Source: Paratinospora sagittata
Taxonomy: Eukaryota > Streptophyta > Magnoliopsida > Ranunculales > Menispermaceae
Assembly: GCA_035771175.1 (NCBI GenBank)
Contig: CM069593.1
Span: forward strand, 34,918,741-34,982,740
Length of the DNA: 64,000 nucleotides
Direction of reading: 5' to 3'
Below the pieces are notes generated by a model, which was not told where the DNA came from, made no database searches, and saw only the letters and a program-made list of their open reading frames with translations. Numbering within the stretch: position 1 is the stretch's first letter; each line of letters starts with the position of its first letter. Made by a program: the position numbers and the translations under genes. Shown here piece by piece: positions 36,785-49,746 of the stretch.

Positions 36785-37934
36785 CTCAAGTTGTTATGGG
36801 CGTGCTAGACAATGGGAATCATCAAGGTGTTAGTAGAGAATATTTCAATTAAGATAACCTAGCAAAACTGTGTAAGGAATAGAAAAATGGAGCAAGCAGA
36901 AGTGCCCAATTTTTTCTTGTTAGAAATATCAGATTTTTGTCTCAGACGTGGATTGCGTGCTTTTGGGTTGTGTATCATGTTTTCTATTGACAGATTGCAG
37001 GCTATAGCAGGTCTACGTACACAAACCCTAGAGCTCGAGTTTTTGACTATCCGATAGCGTGTTATCAAGGCCTATGGCGCGCTATTGCCCATTTTACTAA
37101 AAATAGAAAGATCACAGCAACAGCTTTATAGCGAGTTATGAAAGGGGATAGCGCGCTATATACAATTTTCCAGAAGAACAAATATTTTATTATAGAACCC
37201 TATCAGCGTGCTATCAACACCGATAGTGCGCTAGTGCCTTATAGAAAATTTTGGCAATTTGCTGGAAAGCCTTATTTTAAAAAACTAAGGAACCATTCCA
37301 TTGACAGAAAACATATTGAGATAAGATTATAAACTTTGAAATAATTCAAAACTCATTGAAATTATGATTAAAACCTTTCGAAAAATATTTTTTCAAAATG
37401 AAATACTATATCGAAGTGATTTTGAAGACTTTGCAATTTTCAGAGTTTTAGTGCTGAGATTGATCGAGGGGTTACCCTACACACCAAAGATCAAACTAAT
37501 GCATTAGACATGATATATGTCTTCGTTCTTCGAGCTGTTGTTGATGATTACTTGTAGCTCATAAAAAAAATACAGGTGATGTGTTCTTGTTTGATGTATT
37601 TTCTTACCGAGAACACTTCATATACTTAAAGTTTAAAACAATAGATAGCCTCTGGAAATCTCAGCACAAAAGGGATAAAATGAAGAACTAGCGAAATAAT
37701 GAGGTTATCTTCAAGACAGTTTGCAATTTTGATTCAGTTCGAAGATTGTTTGGGCAAATGCAAGAATCACGACTTTCTTCTATTTAAACACTCTTTGGAA
37801 AGCCCAGTCAAGCTTGTAAAAATTGTGTGTGTTCTATCTTTTAAAATCGGAGAATGAGGGCTTTATAAAATTAGCAGTTGCAGGTTAAAGAGCACGAGAG
37901 TACAGAATGATTTGAATTTAAAACGTTGTTTAAT
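36785..37934 (+). repeat. Satellite monomer 32 (Q type, 36-bp deletion haplotype)
   Basis: 1,150 bp. CTTCGAGCTGTTGTTGATG at about 37529-37547 shows a 36-bp loss (joint at about 37536), linked to a 2-bp loss before the A-tract (CTCATAAAAAAAA). Q marks: CCCAATTTTTTC, AAATAGAAAG, TATATACAATTTTCC. Confidence 0.97.
37138..37332 (+). other. ATG-started open frame through subunits 2-3 in Q-type copies (example); not called as a gene
   Basis: 64 codons from the ATG in GAGTTATGAAAGG to TAA. It stays open because TATAGACA is TATATACA here, removing a TAG. Equivalent frames occur in monomers 36, 39, 41 and 42, and in 29 through a different change (GCGCTAAAGAC). In this phase subunits 2 and 3 are read in the same frame, as their 75-bp spacing allows. 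No recognisable domain; not supported as a gene. Confidence 0.12.
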
Positions 37935-39122
37935 CTAAAGTTGTTTTGGGCGTGCTAGACAATGGGAATCATCAAGGTGTTAGTAGAGAATATTTCAATT
38001 AAGATAACCTAGCAAAACTTTGTAAGGAATAAAAAAATAGAGCAAGCAGAAGTGCCCACATTTTTCTCGTTAGAAATATCAGATTTTTGTCTCAGACGTG
38101 GATTGCGTGCTTTTGGGTTGTGTATCATGTTCTCTATTGACAGATAGTACGCTATAGCAGGTCTATGTACACAAACCCTAGAGCTCGAGTTTTTGACTTT
38201 CCGATAGCGTGTTATCAAGGCCTATGGCGCGGTATTGTCCATTTTACTAAAAATTGAAAGATCACGGCAACAGCTTTATAGCGAGTTATCAAAAGGGATA
38301 GCGCGCTATATACAATTTTCCAGAAAAACAAATGTTTTATTATAGAACCCTATCAGCGTGCTATCAACACCGATAGTGCGCTAGTGCCTTATAGAAAATT
38401 TTGGCAATTTGCTGGAAAGGCTTATTTTAGAAAACTAAGGAACCATTCCATTGACTCAAAACATATTGAGATAAGATTATAAACTTTTAAATAATTCAAA
38501 ACTCATTGAAATTATGATTAAAACCTTTCGAAAAACATTTTTTTCAAAATGAAATACTATATCGAAGTGATTTTGAAGACTTTGCAATTTTCAGATTTTT
38601 AGTGCTGAGATTGATCGAGCGGTTACCCTACACACCAAGATCAAACGAATGCATTAGACATGATATATGTCTTCGTTCTTCGACCTTGATCTTTGTAGAC
38701 TTTGATAGCTATTGTTTGATGTGTTGTTGATGATTACTTGTAGTTCATAGAAAAAAAAGACAGGTGATGTGTTCTTGTTTGAGGTGTTTTCTTAGCGGGA
38801 ACACTTCATATACTTAAAGTTTAAAACAATAGATAGCCTCTGGAAATCTCAGCACAAAAGGGATAAAATGAAGAACTAGCGAAATACTGAGGTTATCTTC
38901 AAGACAGTTTGCAATTTTGATTTAGTTCGAAGATTGTTTGGGCAAATGCAAGAATCACGACTTTCTTCTATTTAAACACTCTTTGGAAAGCCTAGTCTAA
39001 CTTGTAAAAATTGTGTGTGTTCTATCTTTTAAAATCGGAGAATGAGGGCTTTATAAAATTAGCAGTTGCAGGTTAAAGAGCACGAGAGTACATAATGATT
39101 TGAATTCAAAACGTTGTTTAAT
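37935..39122 (+). repeat. Satellite monomer 33
   Basis: 1,188 bp. Marks: ACTTTGTAAGGAATAAAAAA, AGATAGTACGC, GCGCGGTATTGTCC, AAATTGAAAG, ACACCAAGATCAAACG (one A lost from the left arm of the nested inverted repeat), CGACCTTGATC. Sister of monomer 34. Confidence 0.97.
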
Positions 39123-40310
39123 CTAAAGTTGTTTTGGGCGTGCTAGACAATGGGAATCATCAAGGTGTTAGTAGAGAATATTTCAATTAAGATAACCTAC
39201 CAAAACTTTGTAAGGAATAAAAAAATAGAGCAAGCAGAAGTGCCCACATTTTTCTCGTTAGAAATATTAGATTTTTGTCTCAGACGTGGATTGCGTGCTT
39301 TTGGGTTGTGTATCATGTTCTCTATTGACAGATAGCAGGCTATAGCAGGTCTATGTACACAAACCCTAGAGCTCGAGTTTTTGACTTTCCGATAGCGTGT
39401 TATCAAGGCCTATGGCGCGGTATTGTCCATTTTACTAAAAATTGAAAGATCACGGCAACAGCTTTATAGCGAGTTATCAAAAGGGATAGCGCGCTATATA
39501 CAATTTTCCAGAAAAACAAATGTTTTATTATAGAACCCTATCAGCGTGCTATCAACACCGATAGTGCGCTAGTGCCTTATAGAAAATTTTGGCAATTTGC
39601 TGGAAAGCCTTATTTTAAAAAACTAAGGAACCATTCCATTGACTCAAAACATATTGAGCTAAGATTATAAACTTTTAAATAATTCAAAACTCATTGAAAT
39701 TATGATTAAAACCTTTCGAAAAACAATTTTTTCAAAATGAAATACTATATCGAAGTGATTTTGAAGACTTTGCAATTTTCAGAGTTTTAGTGCTGAGATT
39801 GATCGAGAGGTTACCCTACACACCAAGATCAAACGAATGCATTAGACATGATATATGTCTTCGTTCTTCGACCTTGATCTTTGTAGACTTCGATAGCTAT
39901 TGTTTGATGTGTTGTTGATGATTACTTGTAGCTCATAGAAAAAAAATACAGGTGATGTGTTCTTGTTTGATGTGTTTTCTTACCTGGAACACTTCATATA
40001 CTTAAAGTTTAAAACAATAGATAGCCTATGGAAATCTCAGCACAAAAGGGATAAAATGAAGAACTAGCGAAATAATGAGGTTATCTTCAAGACAGTTTGC
40101 AATTTTGATTCAGTTCGAAGATTGTTTGGGCAAATGCAAGAATCACGACTTTCTTCTATTTAAACACTCTTTGGAAAGCTCAGTCTACCTTGCAAAAATC
40201 GTGTGTGTTCTATCTTTGAAAATCAGAGAATGAGGGCTTTATAAAATTAGCAGTTGCAGGTTAAAGAGCAAGAGAGTACAGAATGATTTGAGTTCAAAAC
40301 GTTGTTTAAT
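39123..40310 (+). repeat. Satellite monomer 34
   Basis: 1,188 bp. Adjacent sister of monomer 33, with the same ACTTTGTAAGG, GCGCGGTATTGTCC, ACACCAAGATCAAACG and CGACCTTGATC. Private TAACCTACC and GAAATATTAG. Confidence 0.97.
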
Positions 40311-41500
40311 CTAAAGTTGTTTTGGGCCTGCTAGACAATGGGAATCATCAAGGTGTTAGTAGAGAATATTTCAATTAAGATAACCTAGCAAAACTGTGTA
40401 AGGAATAGAAAAATGGAGCAAGCAGAAGTGCCCAAATTTTTCTCGTTAGAAATATCAGATTTTTGTCCCAGACGTGGATTGCGTGCTTTTGGGTTGTGTA
40501 TCATGTTCTCTATTGACAGATTGCAGGGTATAGCAGGTCTATGTACACAAACCCTAGAGCTCGAGTTTTTGACTATCCGATAGCGTGTTATCAAGGCCTA
40601 TGGCGCACTGTTGCCCATTTTACTAAAAAAGGAAGGATCACGGCAACAGCTTTATAGCGAGTTATAAAAGGGGATAGCGCGCTATATACAATTTTCTAGA
40701 AAAAGAAATGTTTTATTATAGAACCCTATCAGCGTGCTATCAACACCGATAGTGCGCTAGTGCCTTATAGAAAATTTTGGCAATTTGCTGGAAAGCCTTA
40801 TTTTAAAAAACTAAGGAACCATTCCATTGACTCAAAACATATTGAGATAAGATTATAAACTTTTAAATAATTCAAAACTCATTGAAATTATGGTTAAAAC
40901 CTTTCGAAAAACATTTTTTCAAAATGAAATACTATATCGAAGTGATTTTGAAGACTTTGCAATTTTCAGAGTTTTAGTGCTGAGATTGATCGAGGGGTTA
41001 CCCTACACACCAAAGATCAAACTAATGCATTAGACATGATATATGTCTTCGTTCTTCGAGCTTGATCTTTGTAGACTTCGATAGCAATTGTTTGATGTGT
41101 TGTTGATGATTACTTGTAGCTCATAGAAAAAAAAAATACAGGTGATGTGTTCTTGTTTGATGTGTTTTCTTGCCGGGAACACTTCATATACTTAAAGTTT
41201 AAAACAATAGATAGCCACTGGAAATCTCAGCACAAAAGGGATAAAATGAAGAACTAGCGAAATAATGAGGTTATCTTCAAGACAGTTTGCAATTTTGATT
41301 CAGTTCGAAGATTGTTTGGGCAAATGCAAGAATCATGACTTTCTTCTAATTAAACACTCTTTGGAAAGCTCAGTCTAGCTTGCAAAAATCGTCTGTGTTC
41401 TATCTTTGAAAATCAGAGAATGAGGGCTTTATAAAATTAGCAGTTGCAGGTTAAAGAGCAAGAGAGTACATAATGATTTGAATTCAAAACGTTGTTTAAT
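40311..41500 (+). repeat. Satellite monomer 35 (P type)
   Basis: 1,190 bp. P marks: GTCCCAGACG, CAGGGTATAGC, CTGTTGCCC, GTTATAAAAGG, TTTTCTAGAAAAAG, GCCGGGAAC. Longest class of monomer, partly through a longer A-tract. Confidence 0.97.
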
Positions 41501-42650
41501 CTCAAGTTGTTTTGGGCGTGCTAGACAATGGGAATCATCAAGGTGTTAGTAGAGAATATTTCAATTAAGATAACCTAGCAAAACTATGTAAGGAATAGAA
41601 AAATGGAGCAAGCAGAAGTGCCCAATTTTTTCTCGTTAGAAATATCAGATTTTTGTCTCAGACGTGGATTGCGTGCTTTTGGGTTGTGTATCATGTTTTC
41701 TATTGACAGATTGCAGGCTATAGCAGGTCTATGTACACAAACCCTAGAGCTCGAGTTTTTGACTATCCGATAGCGTGTTATCAAGGCCTATGGCGCGCTA
41801 TTGCCCATTTTACTAAAAATAGAAAGATCACAGCAACAGCTTTATAGCGAGTTATGAAAGGGGATAGCGCGCTATATACAACTTTCCAGAAAAACAAATG
41901 TTTTATTATAGAACCCTATCAGCGTGCTACCAACACTGATAGTGCGCTAGTGCCTTATAGAAAATTTTGGCAATTTGCTGGAAAGCCTTATTTTAAAAAA
42001 CTAAGGAACCATTCCATTGACTCAAAACATATTGAGATAAGATTATAAACTTTGAAATAATTCAAAACTCATTGAAATTATGATTAAAACCTTTCGAAAA
42101 ACATTTTTTCAAAATGAAATACTATATCGAAGTGATTTTGAAGACTTTGCAATTTTCAGAGTTTCAGTGCTGAGATTGATCGAGGGGTTACCCTACACAC
42201 CAAAGATCAAACTAATGAATTAGACATGATATATGTCTTCGTTCTTCGAGCTGTTGTTGATGATTACTTGTAGCTCATAAAAAAAAGACAGGTGATGTGT
42301 TCTTGTTTGATGTGTTTTCTTACCGAGAACACTTCATATACTTACAGTTTAAAACAATAGATAGCCTCTGGAAATCTCAGCACAAAAGGGATAAAATGAA
42401 GAACTAGCGAAATAATGAGGTTATCTTCAAGACAGTTTGCAATTTTGATTCAGTTCGAAGATTGTTTGGGCAAATGCAAGAATCACGACTCTCTTCTATT
42501 TAAACACTCTTTGGAAAGCCTAGTCTATCTTGTAAAAATTGTGTGTGTTCTCTCTTTTAAAATCGGAGAATGAGGGCTTTATAAAATTAGCAGTTGCAGG
42601 TTAAAGAGCACGAGAGTACAGAATGATTTGAATTCAAAACGTTGTTTAAT
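41501..42650 (+). repeat. Satellite monomer 36 (Q type, 36-bp deletion haplotype)
   Basis: 1,150 bp. Same joint as monomer 32 (CGAGCTGTTGTTG near 42252) and the same CTCATAAAAAA change. Private ACTATGTAAGG and AACACTGATAG. Confidence 0.97.
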
Positions 42651-43839
42651 CTAAAGTTGTTTTGGGCGTGCTAGACAATGGGAATCATCAAGGTGTTAGT
42701 AGAGAATATTTCAATTAAGATAACCTAGCAAAACTGTGTAAGGAATAGAAAAATGGAGCAAGCAGAAGTGCCCAAATTTTTCTCGTTAGAAATATCAGAT
42801 TTTTGTCCCAGACGTGGATTGCGTGCTTTTGGGTTGTGTATCATGTTCTCTATTGACAGATTGCAGGGTATAGCAGGTCTATGTACACAAACCCTAGAGC
42901 TCGAGTTTTTGACTATCCGATAGCATGTTATCAAGGCCTATGGCGCGCTGTTGCCCATTTTACTAAAAATGGAAGGATCACGGCAACAGCTTTATAGCAA
43001 GTTATAAAAGGGGATAGCGCGCTATATACAATTTTCTAGAAAAAGAAATGTCTTATTATAGAACCCTATCAGCGTGCTTTCAACACCGATAGTGCGCTAG
43101 TGCCTTATAGAAAATTTTGGCAAATTGCTGGAAAGCCTTGTTGTAAAAAACTAAGGAACCATTCCATTGACTCAAAACATATTGAGATAAGATTATAAAC
43201 TTTTAAATAATTCAAAACTCATTGAAATTATGGTTAAAACCTTTCGAAAAACATTTTTTCAAAATGAAATACTATATCGAAGTGATTTTGAAGACTTTGC
43301 AATTTTCAGAGTTTTAGTGTTGAGATTGATCGAGGGGTTACCCTACACACCAAAGATCAAACTAATGCATTAGACATGATATATGTCTTCGTTCTTCGAG
43401 CTTGATCTTTGTAGACTTCGATAGCTATTGTTTGATGTGTTGTTGATGATTACTTGTAGCTCATAGAAAAAAAAATACAGGTGATGTGTTCTTGTTTGAT
43501 GTGTTTTCTTGCCGGGAACACTTCATATACTTAAAGTTTAAAACAATAGATAGCCTCTGGAAATCTCAGCACAAAAGGGATAAAATGAAGAACTAGCGAA
43601 ATAATGAGGTTATCTTCATGACAGTTTGCAATTTTGATTCAGTTCGAAGATTGTTTGAGCAAATGCAAGAATCACGACTTTCTTCTATTTAAACACTCTT
43701 TGGAAAGCTCAGTCTAGCTTGCAAAAATCGTCTGTGTTCTATCTTTGAAAATCAGAGAATGAGGGCTTTATAAAATTAGCAGTTGCAGGTTAAAGGGCAA
43801 GAGAGTACATAATGATTTGAATTCAAAACGTTGTTTAAT
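42651..43839 (+). repeat. Satellite monomer 37 (P type)
   Basis: 1,189 bp. Front matches monomer 35 (GTCCCAGACG, CAGGGTATAGC, GGAAGGATC, CTAGAAAAAGAAATG). Private AGCATGTTATC, GCCTTGTTGTAAAAAAC (the latter shared with 38 and 40). Confidence 0.97.
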
Positions 43840-45029
43840 CTCAAGTTGTTTTGGGCGTGCTAGACAATGGGAATCATCAAGGTGTTAGTAGAGAATATTT
43901 CAATTAAGATAACCTAGCAAAACTGTGTAAGGAATAGAAAAATGGAGCAAGCAGAAGTGCCCAAATTTTTCTCGTTAGAAATATCAGATTTTTGTCCCAG
44001 ACGTGGATTGCGTGCTTTTGGGTTGTGTATCATGTTCTCTATTGACAGATTGCAGGCTATAGCAGGTCTATGTACACAAACCCTAGAGCTCGAGTTTTTG
44101 ACTATCCGATAGCGTGTTATCAAGGCCTATGGCCCGCTGTTGCCCATTTTACTAAAAATTTAAAGATCACGGCAACAGCTTTATAGCGAGTTATAAAAGG
44201 GGATAGCGCGCTATATACAATTTTCTAGAAAAACAAATGTTTTATTATAGAACCCTATCAGCGTGCTTTCAACACCGATAGTGCGCTAGTGCCTTATAGA
44301 AAATTTTGGCAAATTACTGGAAAGCCTTGTTGTAAAAAACTAAGGAACCATTCCATTGAGTCAAAACATATTGAGATAAGATTAAAAACTTTTAAATAAT
44401 TCAAACCTCATTGAAATTATGGTTAAAACCTTTCGAAAAACATTTTTTCAAAATGAAATACTATATCGAAGTGATTTTGAAGACTTTGCAATTTTCAGAG
44501 TTTTAGTGCTGAGATTGATCGAGGGGTTACCCTACACACCAAAGATCAAACTAATGCATTAGACATGATATATGTCTTCGTTCTTCGAGCTTGATCTTTG
44601 TAGACTTCGATAGCAATTGTTTGATGTGTTGTTGATGATTACTTGTAGCTCATAGAAAAAAAAAATACAGGTGATGTGTTCTTGTTTGATGTGTTTTCTT
44701 GCCGGGAACACTTCATATACTTAAAGTTTAAAACAATAGATAGCCTCTGGAAATCTCAGCACAAAAGGGATAAAATGAAGAACTAGCGAAATAATGAGGT
44801 TATCTTCAAGACAGTTTGCAATTTTGATTCAGTTCGAAGATTGTTTGGGCAAATGCAAGAATCACGACTTTCTTCTATTTAAACACTCTTTGGAAAGCTC
44901 AGTCTAGCTTGCAAAAATCGCCTGTGTTCTATCTTTGAAAATCAGAGAATGAGGGCTTTATAAAATTAGCAGTTGCAGGTTAAAGAGCAAGAGAGTACAT
45001 AATAATTTGAATTCAAAACGTTGTTTAAT
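43840..45029 (+). repeat. Satellite monomer 38 (P type)
   Basis: 1,190 bp. GTCCCAGACG, GTTATAAAAGG and GCCTTGTTGTAAAAAAC as in 37 and 40. Private GGCCCGCTGTTG, AAATTTAAAG, GATTAAAAACTTTT. Confidence 0.97.
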
Positions 45030-46218
45030 CTGAAGTTGTTTTGGGCGTGCTAGACAATGGGAATCATCAAGGTGTTAGTAGAGAATATTTCAATTAAGAT
45101 AACCTAGCAAAACTGTGTAAGGAATAGAAAAATGGAGCAAGCAGAAGTGCCCAATTTTTTCTCGTTAGATATATCAGATTTTTGTCTCAGACGTGGATTG
45201 CGTGCTTTTGGGTTGTGTATCATGTTTTCTATTGACAAATTGCAGGCTGTAGCAGGTCTATGTACACAAACCCTAGAGCTCGAGTTTTTGACTATCTGAT
45301 AGCGTGTTATCAAGGCCTATGGCGCGCTATTGCCCATTTTACTAAAAATAGAAAGATCACAGCAACAGCTTTATAGCGAGTTATGAAAGGGGATAGCGCG
45401 CTATATACAATTTTCCAAAAAAACAAATGTTTTATTATAGAGCCCTATCAGCTTGCTATCAACACCGATAGTGCGCTAGTGCCTTATAGAAAATTTTGGC
45501 AATTTGCTGGAAAGCCTTATTTTAAAAAACTAAGGAACCATTCCATTGACTCAAAACATATTGAGATAAGATTATAAACTTTGAAATAATTCAAAACTCA
45601 TTGAAATTATGGTTAAAACCTTTCGAAAAACATTTTTTCAAAATGAAATACTATATCGAAGTGATTTTGAAGACTTTGCAATTTTCAGAGTTTTAGTGCG
45701 GAGATTGATCGAGGGGTTACCCTACACACCAAAGATCAAACTAATGCATTAGACATGATATATGTCTTCGTTCTTCGAGCTTGATCTTTGTAGACTTCGA
45801 TAGCTATTGTTTGATGTGTTGTTGATGATTACTTGTAGCTCATAGAAAAAAAAATACAGGTGATGTGTTCTTGTTTGATGTGTTTTCTTGCCGGGAACAC
45901 TTCATATACTTAAAGTTTAAAACAATAGATAGCCTCTGGAAATCTCAGCACAAAAGGGATAAAATGAAGAACTAGCGAAATAATGAGGTTATCTTCAAGA
46001 CAGTTTGCAATTTTGATTCAGTTCGAAGATTGTTTGGGCAAATGCAAGAATCACGACTTTCTTCTATTTAAACACTCTTTGGAAAGCTCAGTCTAGCTTG
46101 CAAAAATCGACTGTGTTCTAACTTTGAAAATCAGAGAATGAGGGCTTTATAAAATTAGCAGTTGCAGGTTAAAGAGCAAGAGAGTACATAATGATTTGAA
46201 TTCAAAACGTTGTTTAAT
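45030..46218 (+). repeat. Satellite monomer 39 (Q type, no 36-bp deletion)
   Basis: 1,189 bp. CCCAATTTTTTC and AAATAGAAAG, with private TAGATATATC, GGCTGTAGC, CTATCTGATAG and CAGCTTGCTATC. It shows that Q copies exist with the nested inverted repeat intact. Confidence 0.97.
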
Positions 46219-47408
46219 CTAAAGTTGTTTTGGGCGTGCTAGACAATGGGAATCATCAAGGTGTTAGTAGAGAATATTTCAATTAAGATAACCTAGCAAA
46301 ACTGTGTAAGGAATAGAAAAATGGAGCAAGCAGAAGTGCCCAAATTTTTCTCGTTAGAAATATCAGATTTTTGTCCCAGACGTGGATTGCGTGCTTTTGG
46401 ATTGTGTGTCATGTTCTCTATTGACAGATTGCAGGCTATAGCAGGTCTATATACACAAACCCTGGAGCTCGAGTTTTTGACTATCCGATAGCGTGTTATC
46501 AAGGCCTACGGCGCGCTGTTGCCCATTTTACTAAAAATGGAAAGATCACGGCAACAGCTTTATAGCGAGTTATAAAAGGGGATAGCGCGCTATATACAAT
46601 TTTCTAGAAAAACAAATGTTTTATTATAGAACCCTATCAGCTTGCTTTCAACACCGATAGTGCGCTAGTGCCTTATAGAAAATTTTGGCAAATTGCTGGA
46701 AAGCCTTGTTGTAAAAAACTAAGGAACCATTCCATTGACTCAAAACATATTGAGATAAGATTATAAACTTTTAAATAATTCAAAACTCATTGAAATTATG
46801 GTTAAAACCTTTCGAAAAACATTTTTTCAAAATGAAATACTATATCGAGGTGATTTTGAAGACTTTGCAATTTTCAGAGTTTTAGTGCTGAGATTGATCG
46901 AGGGGTTACCCTACACACCAAAGATCAAACTAATGCATTAGACATGATATATGTCTTCGTTCTTCGAGCTTGATCTTTGTAGACTTTGATAGCTATTGTT
47001 TGATGTGTTGTTGATGATTACTTGTAGCTCATAGAAAAAAAAAATACAGGTGATGTGTTCTTGTTTGATGTGTTTTCTTGCCGGGAACACTTCATATACT
47101 TAAAGTTTAAAACAATAGATAGCCTCTGGAAATCTCAGCACAAAAGGGATAAAATGAAGAACTAGCGAAATAATGAGGTTATCTTCAAGACAGTTTGCAA
47201 TTTTGATTCAGTTCGAAGATTGTTTGGGCAAATGCAAGAATCAAGACTTTCTTCTATTTAAACACTCTTTGGAAAGCTCAGTCTAGCTTGCAAAAATCGT
47301 CTGTGTTCTATCTTTGAAAATCAGAGAATGAGCGCTTTATAAAATTAGCAGTTGCAGGTTAAAGAGCAAGAGAGTACATAATGATTTGAATTCAAAACGT
47401 TGTTTAAT
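46219..47408 (+). repeat. Satellite monomer 40 (P type)
   Basis: 1,190 bp. GTCCCAGACG, CTGTTGCCC, CAGCTTGCTTTC, GCCTTGTTGTAAAAAAC. Private GGATTGTGTGTC, CTATATACAC, TATCGAGGTG. Confidence 0.97.
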
Positions 47409-48596
47409 CTCAAGTTGCTTTGGGCGTGCTAGACAATGGGAATCATCAAGGTGTTAGTAGAGAATATTTCAATTAAGATAACCTAGCAAAACTGTGTAAG
47501 GAATAGAAAAGTGGAGCAAGCAGAAGTGCCCAATTTTTTCTCGTTAGAAATATCAGATTTTTGTCTCAGACGTGGATTGCGTGCTTTTGGGTTGTGTATC
47601 ATGTTTTCTATTGACAGATTGCAGGCTATAGCAGGTCTATGTACACAAACCCTAGAGCTCGAGTTTTTGACTATCCGATAGCGTGTTATCAAGGCCTATG
47701 GCGCGCCATTGCCCATTTTACTAAAAATAGAAAGATCACAGCAACAGCTTTATAGCGAGTTATGAAAGGGTATAGCGCGCTATATACAATTTTCCAGAAA
47801 AACAAATGTTTTATTATAGAACCCTATCAGCGTGCTATCAACACCGATAGTGCGCTAGTGCCTTATAGAAAATTTTGGCAATTTGCTGGAAAGCCTTATT
47901 TTAAAAAACTAAGGAACCATTCCATTGACTCAAAACATATTGAGATAAGATTATAAACTTTGAAATAATTCAAAACTCATTGAAATTATGTTTAAAACCT
48001 TTCGAAAAACATTTTTTCAAAATGAAATACTATATCGAAGTGATTTTGAAGACTTTGCAATTTTCAGAGTTTTAGTGCTGAGATTGATCGAGGGGTTACC
48101 CTACACACCAAAGATCAAACTAATGCATTAGACATGATATATGTCTTCGTTTTTCGAGCTTGATCTTTGTAGACTTCGATAGCTATTGTTTGATGTGTTG
48201 TTGATGATTACTTGTAGCTTATAGAAAAAAAAATAGAGGTTTTGTGTTCTTGTTTGATGTGTTTTCTTGCCGGAACACTTCATATACTTAAAGTTTAAAA
48301 CAATAGATAGCCTCTCGAAATCTCAGCACAAAAGGGATAAAATGAAGAACTAGCGAAATAATGAGGTTATCTTCAAGACAGTTTGCAATTTTGATTCAGT
48401 TCGAAGATTGTTTGGGCAAATGCAAGAATCACGACTTTCTTCTATTTAAACACTCTTTGGAAAGCTCAGTCTAGCTTGCAAAAATCGTCTGTGTTCTATC
48501 TTTGAAAATCAGAGAATGAGGGCTTTATAAAATTAGCAGTTGCAGGTTAAAGAGCAAGAGAGTACATAATGATTTGAATTCAAAACGTTGTTTAAT
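47409..48596 (+). repeat. Satellite monomer 41 (Q type)
   Basis: 1,188 bp. CCCAATTTTTTC, AAATAGAAAG. Private AAAAGTGGAGC, GCGCGCCATTG, GGGTATAGCGCGC, TAGAGGTTTTGTG, GCCGGAAC (one G lost). Confidence 0.97.
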
Positions 48597-49746
48597 CTCA
48601 AGTTGTTTTGGGCGTGCTAGATAATGGGAATCATCAAGGTGTTAGTAGAGAATATTTCAATTAAGATAACCTAGCAAAACTGTGTAAGGAATAGAAAAAT
48701 GGAGCAAGCAGAAGTGCCCAATTTTTTCTCGTTAGAAATATCAGATTTTTGTCTCAGACGTGGATTGCGTGCTTTTGGGTTGTGTATCATGTTTCTATTG
48801 ACAGATTGCAGGCTATAGCAGGTCTATGTACACAAACCCTAGAGCTCGAGTTTTTGACTATCCGGTAGCGTGTTATCAAGGCCTATGGCACGCTATTGCC
48901 CATTTTACTAAAAATAGAAAGATCACAGCAACAGCTTTATAGCGAGTTATGAAAGGGGATAGCGCGCGATATACAATTTTCCAGAAAAACAAATGTTATA
49001 TTATAGAACCCTATCAGCGTGCTATCACCACCGATAGTGCGCTAGTGCCTTATAGAAAATTTTGGCAATTTGCTGGAAAGCCTTATTTTAAAAAACTAAG
49101 GAACCATTCCATTGACGCAAAACATATTGAGATAAGATTATAAACTTTGAAATAATTCAAAACTCATTGAAATTATGATTAAAACCTTTCGAAAAACATT
49201 TTTTTCAAAATGAAATACTATATCGAAGTGATTTTGAAGACTTTGCAATTTTCAGAGTTTTAGTGCTGAGATTGATCGAGGGGTTACCCTACACACCAAA
49301 GATCAAAATAATGCATTAGACATGATATATGTCTTCGTTCTTCGAGCTGTTGTTGATGATTACTTGTAGCTCATAAAAAAAATACAGGTGATGTGTTCTT
49401 CTTTGACGTGTTTTCTTACCGAGAACACTTCATATACTTAAAGTTTAAAACAATAGATAGCCTTTGGAAATCTCAGCACAAAAGGGATAGAATGAAGAAC
49501 TAGCGAAATAATGAGGTTATCTTCAAGACAGTTTGCAATTTTGATTCAGTTCGAAGATTGTTTGGGCAAATGCAAGAATCACGACTTTCTTCTATTTAAA
49601 CACTCTTTGGAAAGCTCAGTCTAACTTGCAAAAATCATGTGTGTTCTATCTTTTAAAATCAGAGAATGAGGGCTTGATAAAATTAGCAGTTGGAGGTTAA
49701 AGAGCAAGAGAGTACAAAATGATTTGAATTCAAAACGTTGTTTAAT
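48597..49746 (+). repeat. Satellite monomer 42 (Q type, 36-bp deletion haplotype)
   Basis: 1,150 bp. Same 36-bp joint (near 49348) and CTCATAAAAAAA change as monomers 32 and 36. The central palindrome is broken to AGCGCGCGATAT. Distal end switches to GGCTTGATAAA and GTTGGAGG, marks of the next subfamily. Confidence 0.97.
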
